DNA of 64,000 nucleotides from Apoderus coryli (taxonomy: Eukaryota; Arthropoda; Insecta; Coleoptera; Attelabidae), in contig OU452198.1 in assembly GCA_911728435.2 (NCBI GenBank), forward strand, positions 21,486,001 to 21,550,000, read 5' to 3'. Under the pieces are notes generated by a model. The model did not search any database, was not told the origin of the DNA, and saw only the letters and a program-made list of their open reading frames with translations. The position numbers were made by a program, and so were the translations under genes. The stretch's first letter is position 1. Each line of letters begins with the position of its first letter. Shown piece after piece: positions 1 to 10,063 of the stretch.

Positions 1-2570
1 TCGAAAATAAAATTGCCATTTAGACTGCACTGTGGTTACTTGTTACGACGTAACTTTACTTATGGTGGCTTAAAATTCGGCCTTTTTGTACAGATTTTAT
101 AGACAAAGACAGCACTATCCGATTTTATAAGGATTAACAAGAAATCCCTTGCGGGATTTCCCAGTCGTTGTGTGGTAGTTTTATCTATGAAAAAAGTCAT
201 TGAGGGTTATAAAAAAAATTTTCAAAAAAATCGAGAAAAAAAATTTCAAGGAAAAAAATTTTTCTATTAAAAAAAAAAGTCCAAAAAAAATTTAAAAAAA
301 AAAAATTTCAAAAAAAAATTTTCAAAAAAAAATTTTTTCAAAAAATAAAATCATAAACAAAATTCAAAAATTAATTAAAAAAAAGTATTGGTAGAGCTGA
401 AAATCTGAAAATGTTTCTATTATTGAAAATAAATAGAAACATTTTTGAGTTACCCCGTAGATAACCTCTAGGAGATTATAGTTTAACTTTCAAAGAAATC
501 TTGAATTGAAACCCAAAGAAATCAAAAAATTATACAAAATATTATTTTTTGTCCAAAATAATGAAATACATTTTTGACTCACCCCGTATATAAATTTAAA
601 GCCTATGCTATAAGTTTCTGCCATGTCTAAAAGTCTTAAATAATAAATAACATTCATAAACATTTTTGAGTTACCCCGTAGATAACCTCTAGGAGGTTAT
701 AGTTTAACTTTCAACGAAATCTTGAATTGAAACCCAAATAAATCAAAAAATTATTCAAAATATTATTTTTTTGTCCAAAATAATGAAATGCATTTTTGAC
801 TCACCCCGTATATAAATCTAAAGCCTATGCTAAAATTTTCTCTTTTAAAGAAAAGTTTCTCTTTTAAAAGTCTTAAATAATAAATAACATTCATAAACAT
901 TTTTGAGTTACCCCGTAGATAACCTCTAGGAGGTTATAGTTTAGCTTTCAAAAAAATCTTGAATTGAAATCAAAAAATTAGTGAAAATATTACTTTTTTG
1001 TCTTTAACAAAATAAATAAATAAATTGTTGACTCACCGCGTATATAAATTTAAAGTGCTGATGCTAAAAATGTATGAGACCATTCTAACTAAAAAAATTA
1101 AAAAATTTTCTATTTATTAGGTCCTCGAGTGTCTAAAAGTCTTGAGAAATAAATAGAAACATTTTTGAGTTACCTCGTATATAACCTCTATGAGTTTATA
1201 GTTTCACCTCTAAAAATCTTGAATTGGAATCTAAAAAAATTCTGCAAATATTACTTTTCTGTCCTTAAAAAAAATAAACAAATACATTTTTGACTCACCG
1301 CGTATATAAATTTAAAGTGCTTATGCTAAAAATGTATGAGACCATTCTAACAAACTAAAAAAAATATTTTTTTTTCTATTTATTAGGTCCTGTCGTGTCT
1401 AAAAGTCTTGAGAAATAAATAGAAACATTTTTGAGTTACCTCGTATATAACCTCTACCAGCTTATAGCTTATAGACCTCTAAAAAATCTTGAATTGAAAT
1501 CTAAAAAAATCAAAAAAATACTGAAAATATTACTTTTCTGTCCTTAAAAAAATTAACAAATACATTTTTGACTCACTCCGTATATAAATTTAAAGTGTAT
1601 GCTAAAAATTTCTACACATTTAAAATTTAATTGATTGCGGGTAATTAATGTTTTTTTTTTGCATCACCCTGTACATGATGCTTATTAATTAATGTTGTTA
1701 TAATCTGATAAATACTTAATTTAAATAACAAATCCACTTGTCAAATTCAATAACCTTCTAAAATTTTATACTAAATACCTACTATAAATATATTAGATAG
1801 GTATTTTAACTCTGCAGCCTAAAAATGGCGCCTATAATATGATTATCCTTATAGGTGACGTTATTTTAGAACTATCACATCTCTCTATTTGAAAATCGTT
1901 GGTGTTAAATTAAGGTTAACGTATCTCTTCTCTATCATGATTCGTTGGTTTGTCATAATTTGGCAATATCTTTTTCTAACGTTGGTGTCACTTATTTTTG
2001 TTTGGTTGACACTTCTAGTTCACGTCATAATTTGGTTTTGGTAACAAATTATGATTCTGCTCAGCATTATTTTCATGTTTAAGATCAATTTCATATAGCT
2101 GTAGTAAATTTAGAAGGTGTCATTGTCTATTTGGAGTAATTTTAGTGAGAAATTGTTAATAAAAAATAGAGGCGTCCAAAATGTGGACATACAGGCGTTT
2201 GTTTGAAATTTTGTGGACTATAGTGGCCAACAACGAAGCTCTGCTCAGCGAAGATCTGTGAACAGTGAATGCAGGCAACATAGACAAAATCATGATTTCG
2301 TTCGGTTTATTATATTTCCAGTGTGTGTAGGTTATACATATTAACCAATGTTTTTAAAATGTGTGTAAAAACCCAAAAGAATCCACTGTCGTTAAGGTGG
2401 CCCGTAGCCCAAATTTAGTTTATTAATATAGTTAAATTACCTATGCACCTAACACAAAACTGTAAAGAATATTGTTAGTATTTGTAGTTTAAGGCATTTT
2501 AATTATTGTGTATTTTGAAATAAAAACATTGAGCAAGTAAGCGTAGTTATAGGTACGTGATTTTCTAGGT
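1..2570. repeat. Dispersed non-coding repeat, copy A
   Basis: I find no coding potential here. Large parts recur at 26005-28210 (copy B) and 46025-46545 (copy C). Shared landmarks are a short hairpin with arms AAATCCC/GGGATTT near 142-159, the tandem units at 420-1620, a segment reading CACCCTGTACATG near 1665, and a block with GAAGCTCTGCTCAGCGAAG near 2236. The three copies are not collinear throughout: B lacks a stretch present in A and C near 1740, and C ends early. It behaves like a non-autonomous element or complex satellite. No terminal repeats or target duplication could be fixed, so the edges are approximate. Confidence 0.7.
420..1620. repeat. Tandem array, about five units of 220-266 bp
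   Basis: Each unit starts with a block reading CATTTTTGAGTTACC, followed by a CTCTAGGAG-type block, then TTGAATTGAAA, and ends with a second block reading TTTTTGACTCACC. Unit starts fall near 441, 661, 899, 1161 and 1427, giving spacings of roughly 220, 238, 262 and 266 bases. The later units carry an extra TATGAGACCATTCTAAC segment. Copy B holds two units (near 26926 and 27190) and copy C one (near 46050), so unit number varies among dispersed copies. Confidence 0.8.
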
Positions 2571-3058
2571 ATAAGATAAATAAGTAGCCAATTAATTTTA
2601 CTATAGGTAGTTCCTTATTCCTTACTTCTATTTATATGGATACCTATTATAGGTACATGGCTACTTGTTTAATATAGGTACAAAATCACATATCTATATT
2701 TAGTTTCATTGAAAGTTTTTAATATACCTACTACGTAGAAACTATCCTGACCCTGACCGGATGAAATTGACCTAGTAACCTTTAGTTTAGCTGTCCTAAT
2801 ATAGTACAACATCAACGACGTAGGCATCTCAAAAGAAAACGTAAAAGAACGTTATGTGTGACAGCTGAACTAAATTAGATATGTCAATTTTAAGAAATAT
2901 ACCAGTCGCATTTAAGGTATGATAGATTAATAAAAATGAACGAAAAACGCAATAATTGGGACGGAAAGAAAGGACAGAATAAAATAAAAATGAGCTTCTA
3001 TAATAAAAATACAATTGCCGGTGTAAACGGAAACTAAAAAAAGGTAACTTCGTTACAA
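2571..3058. other. No recognisable feature
   Basis: AT-rich sequence rich in short TAGGTA-type words. It contains only short reading frames without recognisable domains. Nothing is called. Confidence 0.6.
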
Positions 3059-3337
3059 CTTGCTTATTAATTCATAACTTAACCGTTCATTCATAATCTT
3101 TGGATAACTTGTTTATTAATTCATAACTTAACCGTTCATTCATAATATTTTGATAACTTGTTTATTAATTTATAACTTGCTCGTTCATTCATAATCTTTT
3201 GAAAATTTGTTTATTAATTTATAGTTTGATCATTCATTCATAATCTTTTGAAAATTTGTTTATTAATTTATAATTTGATCATTCATTCATAATCCTTGAT
3301 CACTTGTTTATCAATTTATGATTTATTCATTCACCGA
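3059..3337. repeat. 49-bp minisatellite, about six units
   Basis: Consecutive 48-49-bp units each contain TTGTTTATTAATT, then a CGTTCATTCATAATC or ATCATTCATTCATAATC block, and end with a TTTTGAAAA or TTGGATAA variant. Units start near 3059, 3108, 3157, 3206, 3255 and 3303; the last is truncated. Divergence between neighbours is a few bases per unit. Confidence 0.85.
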
Positions 3338-3739
3338 TGTGTACTGGCTGCAAGGTTCAATTAAATTTTAAAAATCGACCTCTGTGTTTTCTTACGAGTA
3401 TCTCACTCAGGTACTTATTCATTCGCCTATTGTGAGGTGATTCTGTGCTGAGGTGTTGGTTGTTCTGGGGTTTGTTAATGGGACTAAACATTGACTGGTA
3501 GGGTTTCATGGTTTCAATACTGGTGATGCGAGTTGGTGATCTAGGGATGTAAAATAAAATAATAAACTCATGTGGCGCCCCCTTTTAGAAAGATCATACG
3601 ACCCAGCCCATCTCCACTGATTGCTGTCGGCCATCGCCAAGGTCACGCGCCCCATTTGGTTTCAACGAATAAGCTGAAGGCATCTATTATTGTAAGGTAT
3701 AAATAAAAAAAATTAAAATTCGCCACACCAACAATAACA
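3338..3739. other. Non-coding; possible retroelement leader
   Basis: A TGGCGCCCCC string at 3573-3582 followed by CCCATCTCCACTG resembles a retroelement primer-binding and leader region. A related arrangement (TGGCGCCCC, then GCCCATCTCCACTG) lies at about 33813-33870. No LTR partner was found for either, so this is only suggestive. Confidence 0.3.
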
Positions 3740-3749
3740 AAAATAATTC

Positions 3750-4185
3750 ACATGAAAGAATTAAGTCCTTTTGTTATATATGTTCAGGACATTTTCCATT
3801 AACAAAGTGATGTAGCCCACATCTTCCACATGTAGATTTATTTTCTGTAGTAGTTTGTAGGTTTTTACTAATATTTTTTGTGCAGTGACTATTTGTGATA
3901 GCATTCACATTCAAATTCTCTTTAGTAATTTCTCTTGTTACACTACTTTCCATTGATCTGCATATACGTCTATGGCATCATTTAATTTTCATTCCGAGTT
4001 TTGTAATAACTTCTCTTGAATTCTAGGGTCAATTACACCCAAAACAATTCTATCCCTTATCAAAACATCCCATTCTTTAAATTCATAGGTTGTTGCGAGT
4101 TGTTCCAACGCTGTTACGAACTGGTCAATCGTTTCACCTTGTAACTGGTCCCTCTTAAAAAACTTGAATTGTTCATAGGCAATTT
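3750..4185 (-). pseudogene. Ty3/gypsy Gag relic with zinc knuckle
   Basis: The minus strand reads an interrupted capsid-nucleocapsid fragment. The capsid part includes RDQLQGETIDQFVTALEQLA and LIRDRIVLGVIDPRIQEKLL, the signature of gypsy/mag-type retrotransposon Gag. After an in-frame stop and a frameshift it continues with ICRSMESSVTREITKENLN and reaches one knuckle, CGRCGLHHFVNGKC (C-x2-C-x4-H-x4-C), before a stop. Neither the N-terminus nor any pol sequence is present next to it. In life such a protein packages the retrotransposon RNA into virus-like particles; this copy is dead. Confidence 0.8.
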
Positions 4186-4487
4186 TTCATAGGACTACGA
4201 ACGTTTTATAATATCTTACATTTACATTGAACAAGTATCAAAATATTAGATAAAATTCTGCGGATGTTGGAACATAACCTTTGAAGAACCGGAACTATAG
4301 GTGTACTGTTGGTTTCAAATGCTTTTTAAGGACGTTACCTTTTACAATATTAGTCCTTATTTATATCGTTGATTGAATAGTTCCTAGGCTTCTTTTTATA
4401 TAGATTTCATATAGGATACAAAATACATAATATGATAAACAAGCTCGTAAGCACGTAAATAAAAGCGATTAAAAACTTTTTTTTTAG

Positions 4488-5111
4488 TTGGAAACTGATA
4501 TGGAAAATTTTATTAAATGGAATATGATGGGTGGTCCAAAAATTATCAAGAAAGACGTGGTTCCCCATAAGTTTGAGTGTCAGAAACACAGGAATTTAAC
4601 AACTATCAGTGTTCCGCTTCGAAAGGGTGCCGAAAAAAGGAAAAGGATGCACGAAGTCCAAAAAGCACTGGACAGTTATTCCAAAAAATCTAATCTGTCG
4701 CCAAATGGCTCTAGCGCACCGGAAGTCGAAGAGAATAACCGTGGATCAAGCTTTGTAGATTTAGAACCAAATAATAAAGACGTTGGAGTGACCGCAAAAC
4801 CGCATTTTCGTAGTAAACACACTCAAACTAAATTTCAAACTCATTGTTGGGATGTAGCGACGTCACCGCTCGTGATAGACAAAGAAATAGCCCATTCGCA
4901 ACAATTTAAGAAAAAAATAGTTTTATCTTCCGAGAGTAGTGAATCAGAATCTTATACAGATTCTGAGTACGTTTCCAGTTCACAAAATGGATGTAAGGAC
5001 AACAGTTCTTCTAGCGAATCTTTTGAAAAAATTGCTTCTGCAGAAAAATACTTTTCAAGATTGGCTTTAGAACATACCCTCCGAGTAATTTCTCGTAACC
5101 CAAAAAGATAA
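4488..5111 (+). pseudogene. Open exon of a THAP-associated DDE transposase
   Basis: A 207-codon open frame begins exactly after a splice acceptor-like site (polypyrimidine run ending in AG at 4486-4487), so it is probably an internal exon rather than a gene starting at 4488. Residues 1-30 include GGPKIIKKDVVPHKFECQ, resembling the segment that follows a THAP zinc finger in insect THAP-DDE transposases. The rest is a low-complexity acidic and serine-rich linker (SSESSESESYTDSEY) leading into EKYFSRLALEHTLRVISRNP. The catalytic part follows at 5195-5878 but is full of frameshifts. No THAP finger itself is visible upstream. This exon is intact while the catalytic exon is broken. Confidence 0.6.
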
Positions 5112-5194
5112 ATTGGATTAAATCAGTCATGCATGTACGTGATCGATTTATTAGAAAAGCACACTCTGGTGAATAAAAACAATATTTTTTTACA

Positions 5195-5878
5195 CTTCAA
5201 AAAATTAAACTTGGCCAGACATTTAGTGAACTAGACTTTCGGAGTATCTGAAAGCTCCGCCAATAGAATATTTTGTAGTACTGTTTCTTTATTAAGTGGC
5301 GTTTAAGCAATTAATTGTTTGGCCGCCATCAGATGAGATTAAAAAACAGTTACCTTTTCCATTTAGAGCGCGATATAGCAACGTAGAGTGTATTAAGACT
5401 GTTTAGAAATAGAAATACAAAAACCTAAAGATGCCGTAACACAAGCTTTAACATGGTCGGAATATAAAAAAACGAATACTATTAAATACTTAATTTCGTC
5501 TACACCCGACGGAATAATCAATTTTATTTCTTGCGGATATGGCGGACGAACTTCAGATGCTGTCATTGTAGAAGATTGTGGGTTTTTAGACAAGCTCCGC
5601 CCTGGTACAGGAATAATGGCAGATCGAGGTTTCAAACATATAGAAAAGTTTATTGTTGAAAAAAAATGTACACTTATAAGACCACCAAGCGTAAGTGCAG
5701 GTCATGGATAAATTTGAGGTATTAAGGACGAAACGTATAGCAAGGTCATTAGGCGAGTAAGAGAATATCGGCTACTTAAACCCCATTCTTGTGTAAATTT
5801 AAAAATGGTTCCTGTTATGGACTTAGTCATAATAATAGCCTGTGGCTTAATAAATTTGCAACGCCCTATTATTAAATA
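5195..5878 (+). pseudogene. DDE_Tnp_4-type transposase catalytic relic
   Basis: This is a decayed catalytic domain of the HARBI1-like DDE_Tnp_4 family, the downstream part of the frame at 4488-5111. Recognisable blocks on the plus strand, in order but in shifted frames, are LQKIKLGQTFSEL, GVSESSANRIF, KQLIVWPPSDEIKKQLPFPF, QKPKDAVTQALTWSEYKK, DGIINFISCGYGGRTSDAV, LRPGTGIMADRGFKHIEKF and VREYRLLKPHS. The GGRTSD block and the MADRGF block carry the usual conserved acidic residues. At least two frameshifts and two stops (near 5402 and 5711) prevent expression. Target-site duplications were not identified. Confidence 0.85.
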
Positions 5879-6545
5879 GCTTTTAATGAAATGATAGAAT
5901 CTATAGTCATTATTCGTTATGTTTTTTATTTAAGTTTTAGAAAACTAATAAACTAGGTACAAAAATATATTAGTAATCAAAATAAGACTTAAGTAATTGC
6001 TATTGTTTGTTTTCTGTTAAACTGCTAAAAAGTAAAGGAAAAATGTAACTATATAAAAAATTTCTCTGCAGCATGAACAAGTTCGAATATAAATTCACTG
6101 TCGAACTCAATGTACTGAATGTTTATTGTATTATTTTCTTCAAAGTTTGGGTCAGCAACACAAAAAATTCCCTTCTTTTTTTAAACAGAAGCATCTATAG
6201 CTGTATTTGGTCATTACACTTATTCGTTATTTTGTTTTCTTTTAAATACAGTGTGAGATGCTTTGTTAAGTGTGGCAACAATGTTTTTGTGTACTAGTGT
6301 GTGGAAAAGATATAAGAATAGTTGGTATTTTGGTGGTACGAAGATCAAGTACTATTGGGTATCGGCGGCGCACAGCTATAGTTATTCTACTGTGGCATAG
6401 CATAGTTGAAATAATATTATCACTCCTCGATAAATGGATTACTTCAGAAGGTAAAAATAATAGTTTTATACACATGCACCAGCTTATACAACTGAAATAA
6501 GCATAAAAGCAAATTGGCGGCTTGTGTCATAGTATATTAAGTATC
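5879..6545. other. No recognisable feature
   Basis: AT-rich sequence. A 74-codon hydrophobic frame at 6073-6297 and overlapping frames on both strands near 6270-6500 show no domain resemblance and are probably chance open frames. Confidence 0.55.
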
Positions 6546-6548
6546 AAG

Positions 6549-6636
6549 GGCGGTAAAGAATCCGTTGCAGCCCGCACGAGTGAGCGAAGCGAGCGATGGC
6601 AGCTATACAGCAAAGGGCTCCAGCGGCTTTACCGCC
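6549..6636. repeat. GC-rich inverted repeat GGCGGTAAAG / CTTTACCGCC
   Basis: Perfect 10-base arms at 6549-6558 and 6627-6636 enclose 68 bases that are GC-rich relative to their surroundings and contain GAGTGAGCGAAGCGAGCG. The same GGCGGTAAA word builds the palindromes at 7660-7705, about 1.1 kb away. CGCCTGCC follows the right arm near 6660 and its complement GGCAGGCG follows the palindromes near 7721. The two GC-rich islands probably belong to one element, but the order of words does not fit simple terminal inverted repeats. Confidence 0.6.
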
Positions 6637-6669
6637 AGTGGTGCTTACAACTGTTTTTCGCCTGCCTCT

Positions 6670-7100
6670 TTATAAATTAGAAATACAGTATTAAACAAAA
6701 GAACTTTATTTTAATAATTAATTATAACTGATGTAACCCACACAAATTGCTCTCAATAATTCTTATTAATATTTCTTATGCCTTGAGCAATCCATCCTTT
6801 TCGAAGGTGTTCTTGCAATTTAGGAAATTCATTCAGATTAATGGACGCTTTCATATTAATGACAGTCTTCAACATAGAATATTCCGCCCAAAAGGAGGCA
6901 AAATTGATACATTTTCGACTTTCGTTTAAATACAATATTCTCTGTTGTATGTTTTGCTTTATTTTTATGATTTTCATTCGTTAAACATTTTGTAATTTTG
7001 TTCATATCTAATTGAGATTTTGTTGGCAACAAATTTTCACCTGCTAAAATAACTAATGAGAATCCCAGTCGCAACCTCAACAAAATTTATTTAAAAACAT
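6670..7100. other. No recognisable gene
   Basis: Short minus-strand open frames between 6753 and 7083 contain no domain I recognise. The stretch lies between the GC-rich island at 6549 and the hammerhead motif at 7103 and may belong to the same unidentified element. Confidence 0.4.
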
Positions 7101-7102
7101 TT

Positions 7103-7146
7103 CTGGATTACATGTTTCGCCCACAATTGGGCATCATCAGATCCAA
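7103..7146 (-). ncRNA. Hammerhead ribozyme, type I, minimal stem III
   Basis: Read on the minus strand, the motif has stem I 5' strand UUGGAU, core box CUGAUGA, stem II GCCC/GGGC closed by a short loop, core box GAAA, a one-base-pair stem III in CAUG, a UA cleavage dinucleotide, and the stem I 3' strand AUCCAG that pairs fully with the 5' strand (one G-U wobble). All invariant core residues are present. Hammerheads with a minimal stem III are known from Penelope-like elements and retrozymes; no Penelope reverse transcriptase is visible nearby. Self-cleavage is predicted between the UA at 7109-7110 and stem I. Confidence 0.85.
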
Positions 7147-7659
7147 CAGATATGTCAAACAAATTGCTCGAGGCATCTAATATGTTATGGGTTAAAAATT
7201 ATCAAAACAACACATTGTAACAATCACAAACACTCTAAAAAATATTTTATTGCTTCAACCTCTTTGAGATATGGACAAATTTGTTGATTTCACCTGCTAG
7301 TTTACCGATTTCTTTTAAATGAGGCGGAGTACAATCAAATTCTTCGTGTGAACTCATTTTTATATCTAATTGATTATTACTGTTTTGAACTGACAGTTTT
7401 TGACAGTAATTAATTGGATTATTTTTTTGACGTATATGATAATAGGCGTTATCCTTTGACAAACTCAGATCAGATAAACTTATGGTACAGGCTCACATGT
7501 CAGTGTTGAGTATTTTTAATGTAGAAGGAAACTGTCAAATTATTATTTGAGCGTGTACGTTAAACAAATTTGAATTTTAGGTATATTTCGGTATTACAAT
7601 AATAATTAAAAAGTGAAAAATCTAACAGTAGCGCCATCTATGAACAAAAATTAAAAAGA
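7147..7659. other. No recognisable gene
   Basis: A 71-codon minus-strand frame (7247-7462) has no recognisable domain. The stretch may be the rest of the element that contains the ribozyme. Confidence 0.4.
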
Positions 7660-7705
7660 GCGGGCGCTAAATGGCCATTTACCGCCCGCATATGCGGGCG
7701 GTAAA
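7660..7705. repeat. Two overlapping palindromes
   Basis: Positions 7678-7705 form a perfect 28-base palindrome centred on CATATG with outer arms TTTACCGCCCGC. It overlaps a 30-base near-perfect palindrome at 7660-7689 centred on TGGCCA, with one mismatched pair. The shared arm can pair in either direction, giving two mutually exclusive cruciforms or hairpins. The GGCGGTAAA word repeats the arms at 6549-6636. Confidence 0.8.
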
Positions 7706-7937
7706 ACTCTGTTTATGTGCAGGCAGGCGAAAAAATCTATCAAAAAGAATTTGGTTTATTCCTATTTTCAAACAGTATTATTTGTGCGAATTTCAGTGAG
7801 AAATTATATTTGATTTTGTTTTCATGACAGTAGACTATATAATGGTTAACTAGTATTTTAATAAATATTTACTTAGATTTATACCTATTTAAAATTTAAT
7901 TGGAATTTTGTCAATAATTTTCTACAATCATTTAAAA
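7706..7937. other. Leader of the gypsy relic, no LTR recognised
   Basis: This should hold the 5' LTR and primer-binding site of the gypsy relic starting at 7938, but no copy of the sequence after its polypurine tract (11033 onward) is visible. The 5' end is missing or has diverged beyond recognition by eye. Confidence 0.35.
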
Positions 7938-8460
7938 ATGCCTAGGAACAAAAATAATACCGAGGAGGAAGGAAATGAAGGTATAGATCTGAGAGATTTA
8001 ATAGCTTCTCTGGCAAATAGCGTAATGACAATGCAAGGCAGCATTAACAAGTTAGCAATTGCGGTCGAAAGTAATCATAAAGAGGTGCAAGAAGTTACGG
8101 AGATAAAAATGCAGATAATTCTTTTGAAAACAATAATTCTTACTTTTCAGCGTGGAAAGACAGGGGCAGATTAAATTTAATTTTTACTCCTAATACAGGG
8201 TTATATCCGGTAATATTTTTAAAAAACTTAGTTACATTGTTTGACGAGGCGGGTGTTCCAGATAAATCAACAATAAGTTTAGCAGTTGATTGTATGAGAG
8301 GTTCAGCAGCGGACTGAGCAGCTACTAAAGGAAAATAATTTCAATCATTTGAAGATTTTGAAAAGGCTTTTCGACGTAGGTATTGGGGGGTGAATGAGGA
8401 GAGAGAATTATTTTATGAGTTAAAATTCGAGCAATATAGAAATGGTAGTATGGCAGATTA

Positions 8461-9734
8461 TACAGGGTGTCCTACGGTGGCAACCCATTAGATTATTTCA
8501 GAAACTACTTCGAATTGAATTTTGAAAATTTCAGTGTCTATATTGTCAAATATGCTCTACTCAAATAATATAATTGCAACGGCATAGCACTTCCGGTTAT
8601 ACCGGAAGTTGATGGCAACTTTGTTATTTTAAACGGAACACCCTATATATTATTACATTTTTGGATTCTAAATAAGATTTCAGACATATTTCATGTATCA
8701 TGCCCTATACCTAACGTCAGTCGTTTTTATCAAGATTTATGTCAAAATTGACAATTTAGGGCTCCATAAGAATTCCGTTTTTTCCTTGTAAATCAGTATT
8801 TAATAATTATTTTGCAGGTATTTTCTTATCAGGTGGGATCTTCTTTTTCGAATTGACAAGACATTTTCTGATTAGTTTATACAGGGTGGTCAAAAAATTA
8901 TATTGAAAACGGTTCAAGAAAAACAGTTGAAAGTCAATTTTTTCAAATGGAATGGGCATATTATTATTATTTTATCTTCCTTAGCATTAAAAAATAATGC
9001 AATTTTGTAATAGGTTATCATTTTCTAAAATGCATAGTTTTCGAAATTTCCAACATAACTGAAAGTCTTGTTGCTTTATGTAACAAGGAATTCTTAAAAC
9101 TAATTTAATTGTTCGATATGACCCCTATTTAAAATGACGATATTTCGAAAACTATGCTTTTAGAAAATGATAACCTATTACAAAATTGCAATATTTTTTA
9201 ATGCTAAGGAAGATAAAATAATAATAATATACCCATTCCATTTGAAAAAATTGACTTTCAACTGTTTTTCTTGAACCGTTTTTAATATAATTTTTTGACC
9301 ACCCTGTATAAACTAATCAGAAAATGTCTTGTCAATTCGAAAAAGAAGATCCCACCTCATAGGAAAATACCTGCAAAATAATTATTAAATACTGATTTAC
9401 AAGGAAAAACCGGAATTCTTATGGAGCCCTATATTGTCAATTTTGACATAAATCTTGATAGAAGTCAAAAACGACTGACGTTAGGTATAGGGCATGATAC
9501 ATGAAATATGTCTGAAATCTTATTTAGAATCCAAAAATGTAATAATGTATAGGGTGTTCCATTTAAAATAACAAAGTTGCCATCAACTTCCGGTATAACC
9601 GGAAGTGCTATGCCGTTGCTATTATATTATTTGAGTAGAGCATATTTGACAATATAGACACCGAAATTTTCAAAATTCAATTCGAAGTAGTTTCTGAAAT
9701 AATCTAATGGGTTGCCACCGTAGGACACCCTGTA
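8461..9734. mobile_element. Foldback MITE of about 1.27 kb
   Basis: The element begins TACAGGGTGTCC and ends GGACACCCTGTA. Its two arms (about 8461-9047 and 9146-9734, nearly 590 bases each) are close to perfect reverse complements, leaving a spacer of only about 100 bases. The likely target duplication is TA, as for Tc1/mariner-type elements. It contains no coding frame and lies inside the gag of the gypsy relic, so it is younger than that insertion. Confidence 0.85.
8880..9308. mobile_element. Inner TACAGGGTGGTC...GACCACCCTGTA element
   Basis: Inside the foldback a second pair of TIR-like ends, TACAGGGTGGTC at 8880-8891 and GACCACCCTGTA at 9297-9308, bounds 429 bases centred on the same symmetry axis. 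Either a smaller foldback was captured and then extended by duplication of its flanks, or two related elements nested. The end sequence resembles that of the MITE at 52513-52844. Confidence 0.6.
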
Positions 9735-10063
9735 TGTTGCAATTAGTTGCAAAAAGGTAATTTCGGAGTGGAACTATTGCGGATGAGGTAATAGTTGAAT
9801 GGTTGGGACAGCATCTTTCAGATGATGTAAAAAGGGATATTTTGTTAAGGGGAATAAAAACGTTAGATGATCTTGAATTATATTTAAGGAAAGTAGATAG
9901 TACATTTAGGGGTAGTGGTGAAAACAGGAATAGGACAATGGTGGAGGTGTAGAATAGGCAAGGCAATCAGTTAAATTACCGACAATCTAGGGGTATTAAT
10001 AATAACGGTAATAGAGACAGAAATGTAAGTTGTTTAACAAAATATTATGAGGGAGAAAACGAT

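Larger units (their letters stand above)
7938..9960 (+). pseudogene. Gag of the gypsy relic, split by foldback insertion
   Basis: The N-terminal frame starts MPRNKNNTEEEG at 7938 and, after a frameshift near 8115, continues as a capsid-like block with SYFSAWKDRGRLNLI, DEAGVPDKSTISLAVDCM and FEDFEKAFRRRYWG up to about 8460. It is then cut by the insertion at 8461-9734. On the far side it resumes with IADEVIVEWLGQHLSDDV and LLRGIKTLDDLELYLRKVD, ending in an Asn/Arg-rich tail without a visible zinc knuckle. The two halves fit a single capsid domain of insect gypsy elements. Stops in both halves make it inactive. Confidence 0.75.

Noticed and set aside
420..1620. CRISPR-like array
   Set aside because: Repeat units are 220-266 bp, AT-rich and diverged, without short identical repeats and unique spacers; the DNA is eukaryotic.
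6073..6500. Hydrophobic frames as a small membrane protein gene
   Set aside because: AT-rich DNA yields Phe/Ile/Leu-rich frames by chance; no start context, homologue or neighbouring gene supports it.
6549..7735. Classical terminal inverted repeats for the GC-rich islands
   Set aside because: The order of TTTACCGCC and CGCCTGCC words is swapped between ends, so they do not align as simple TIRs.
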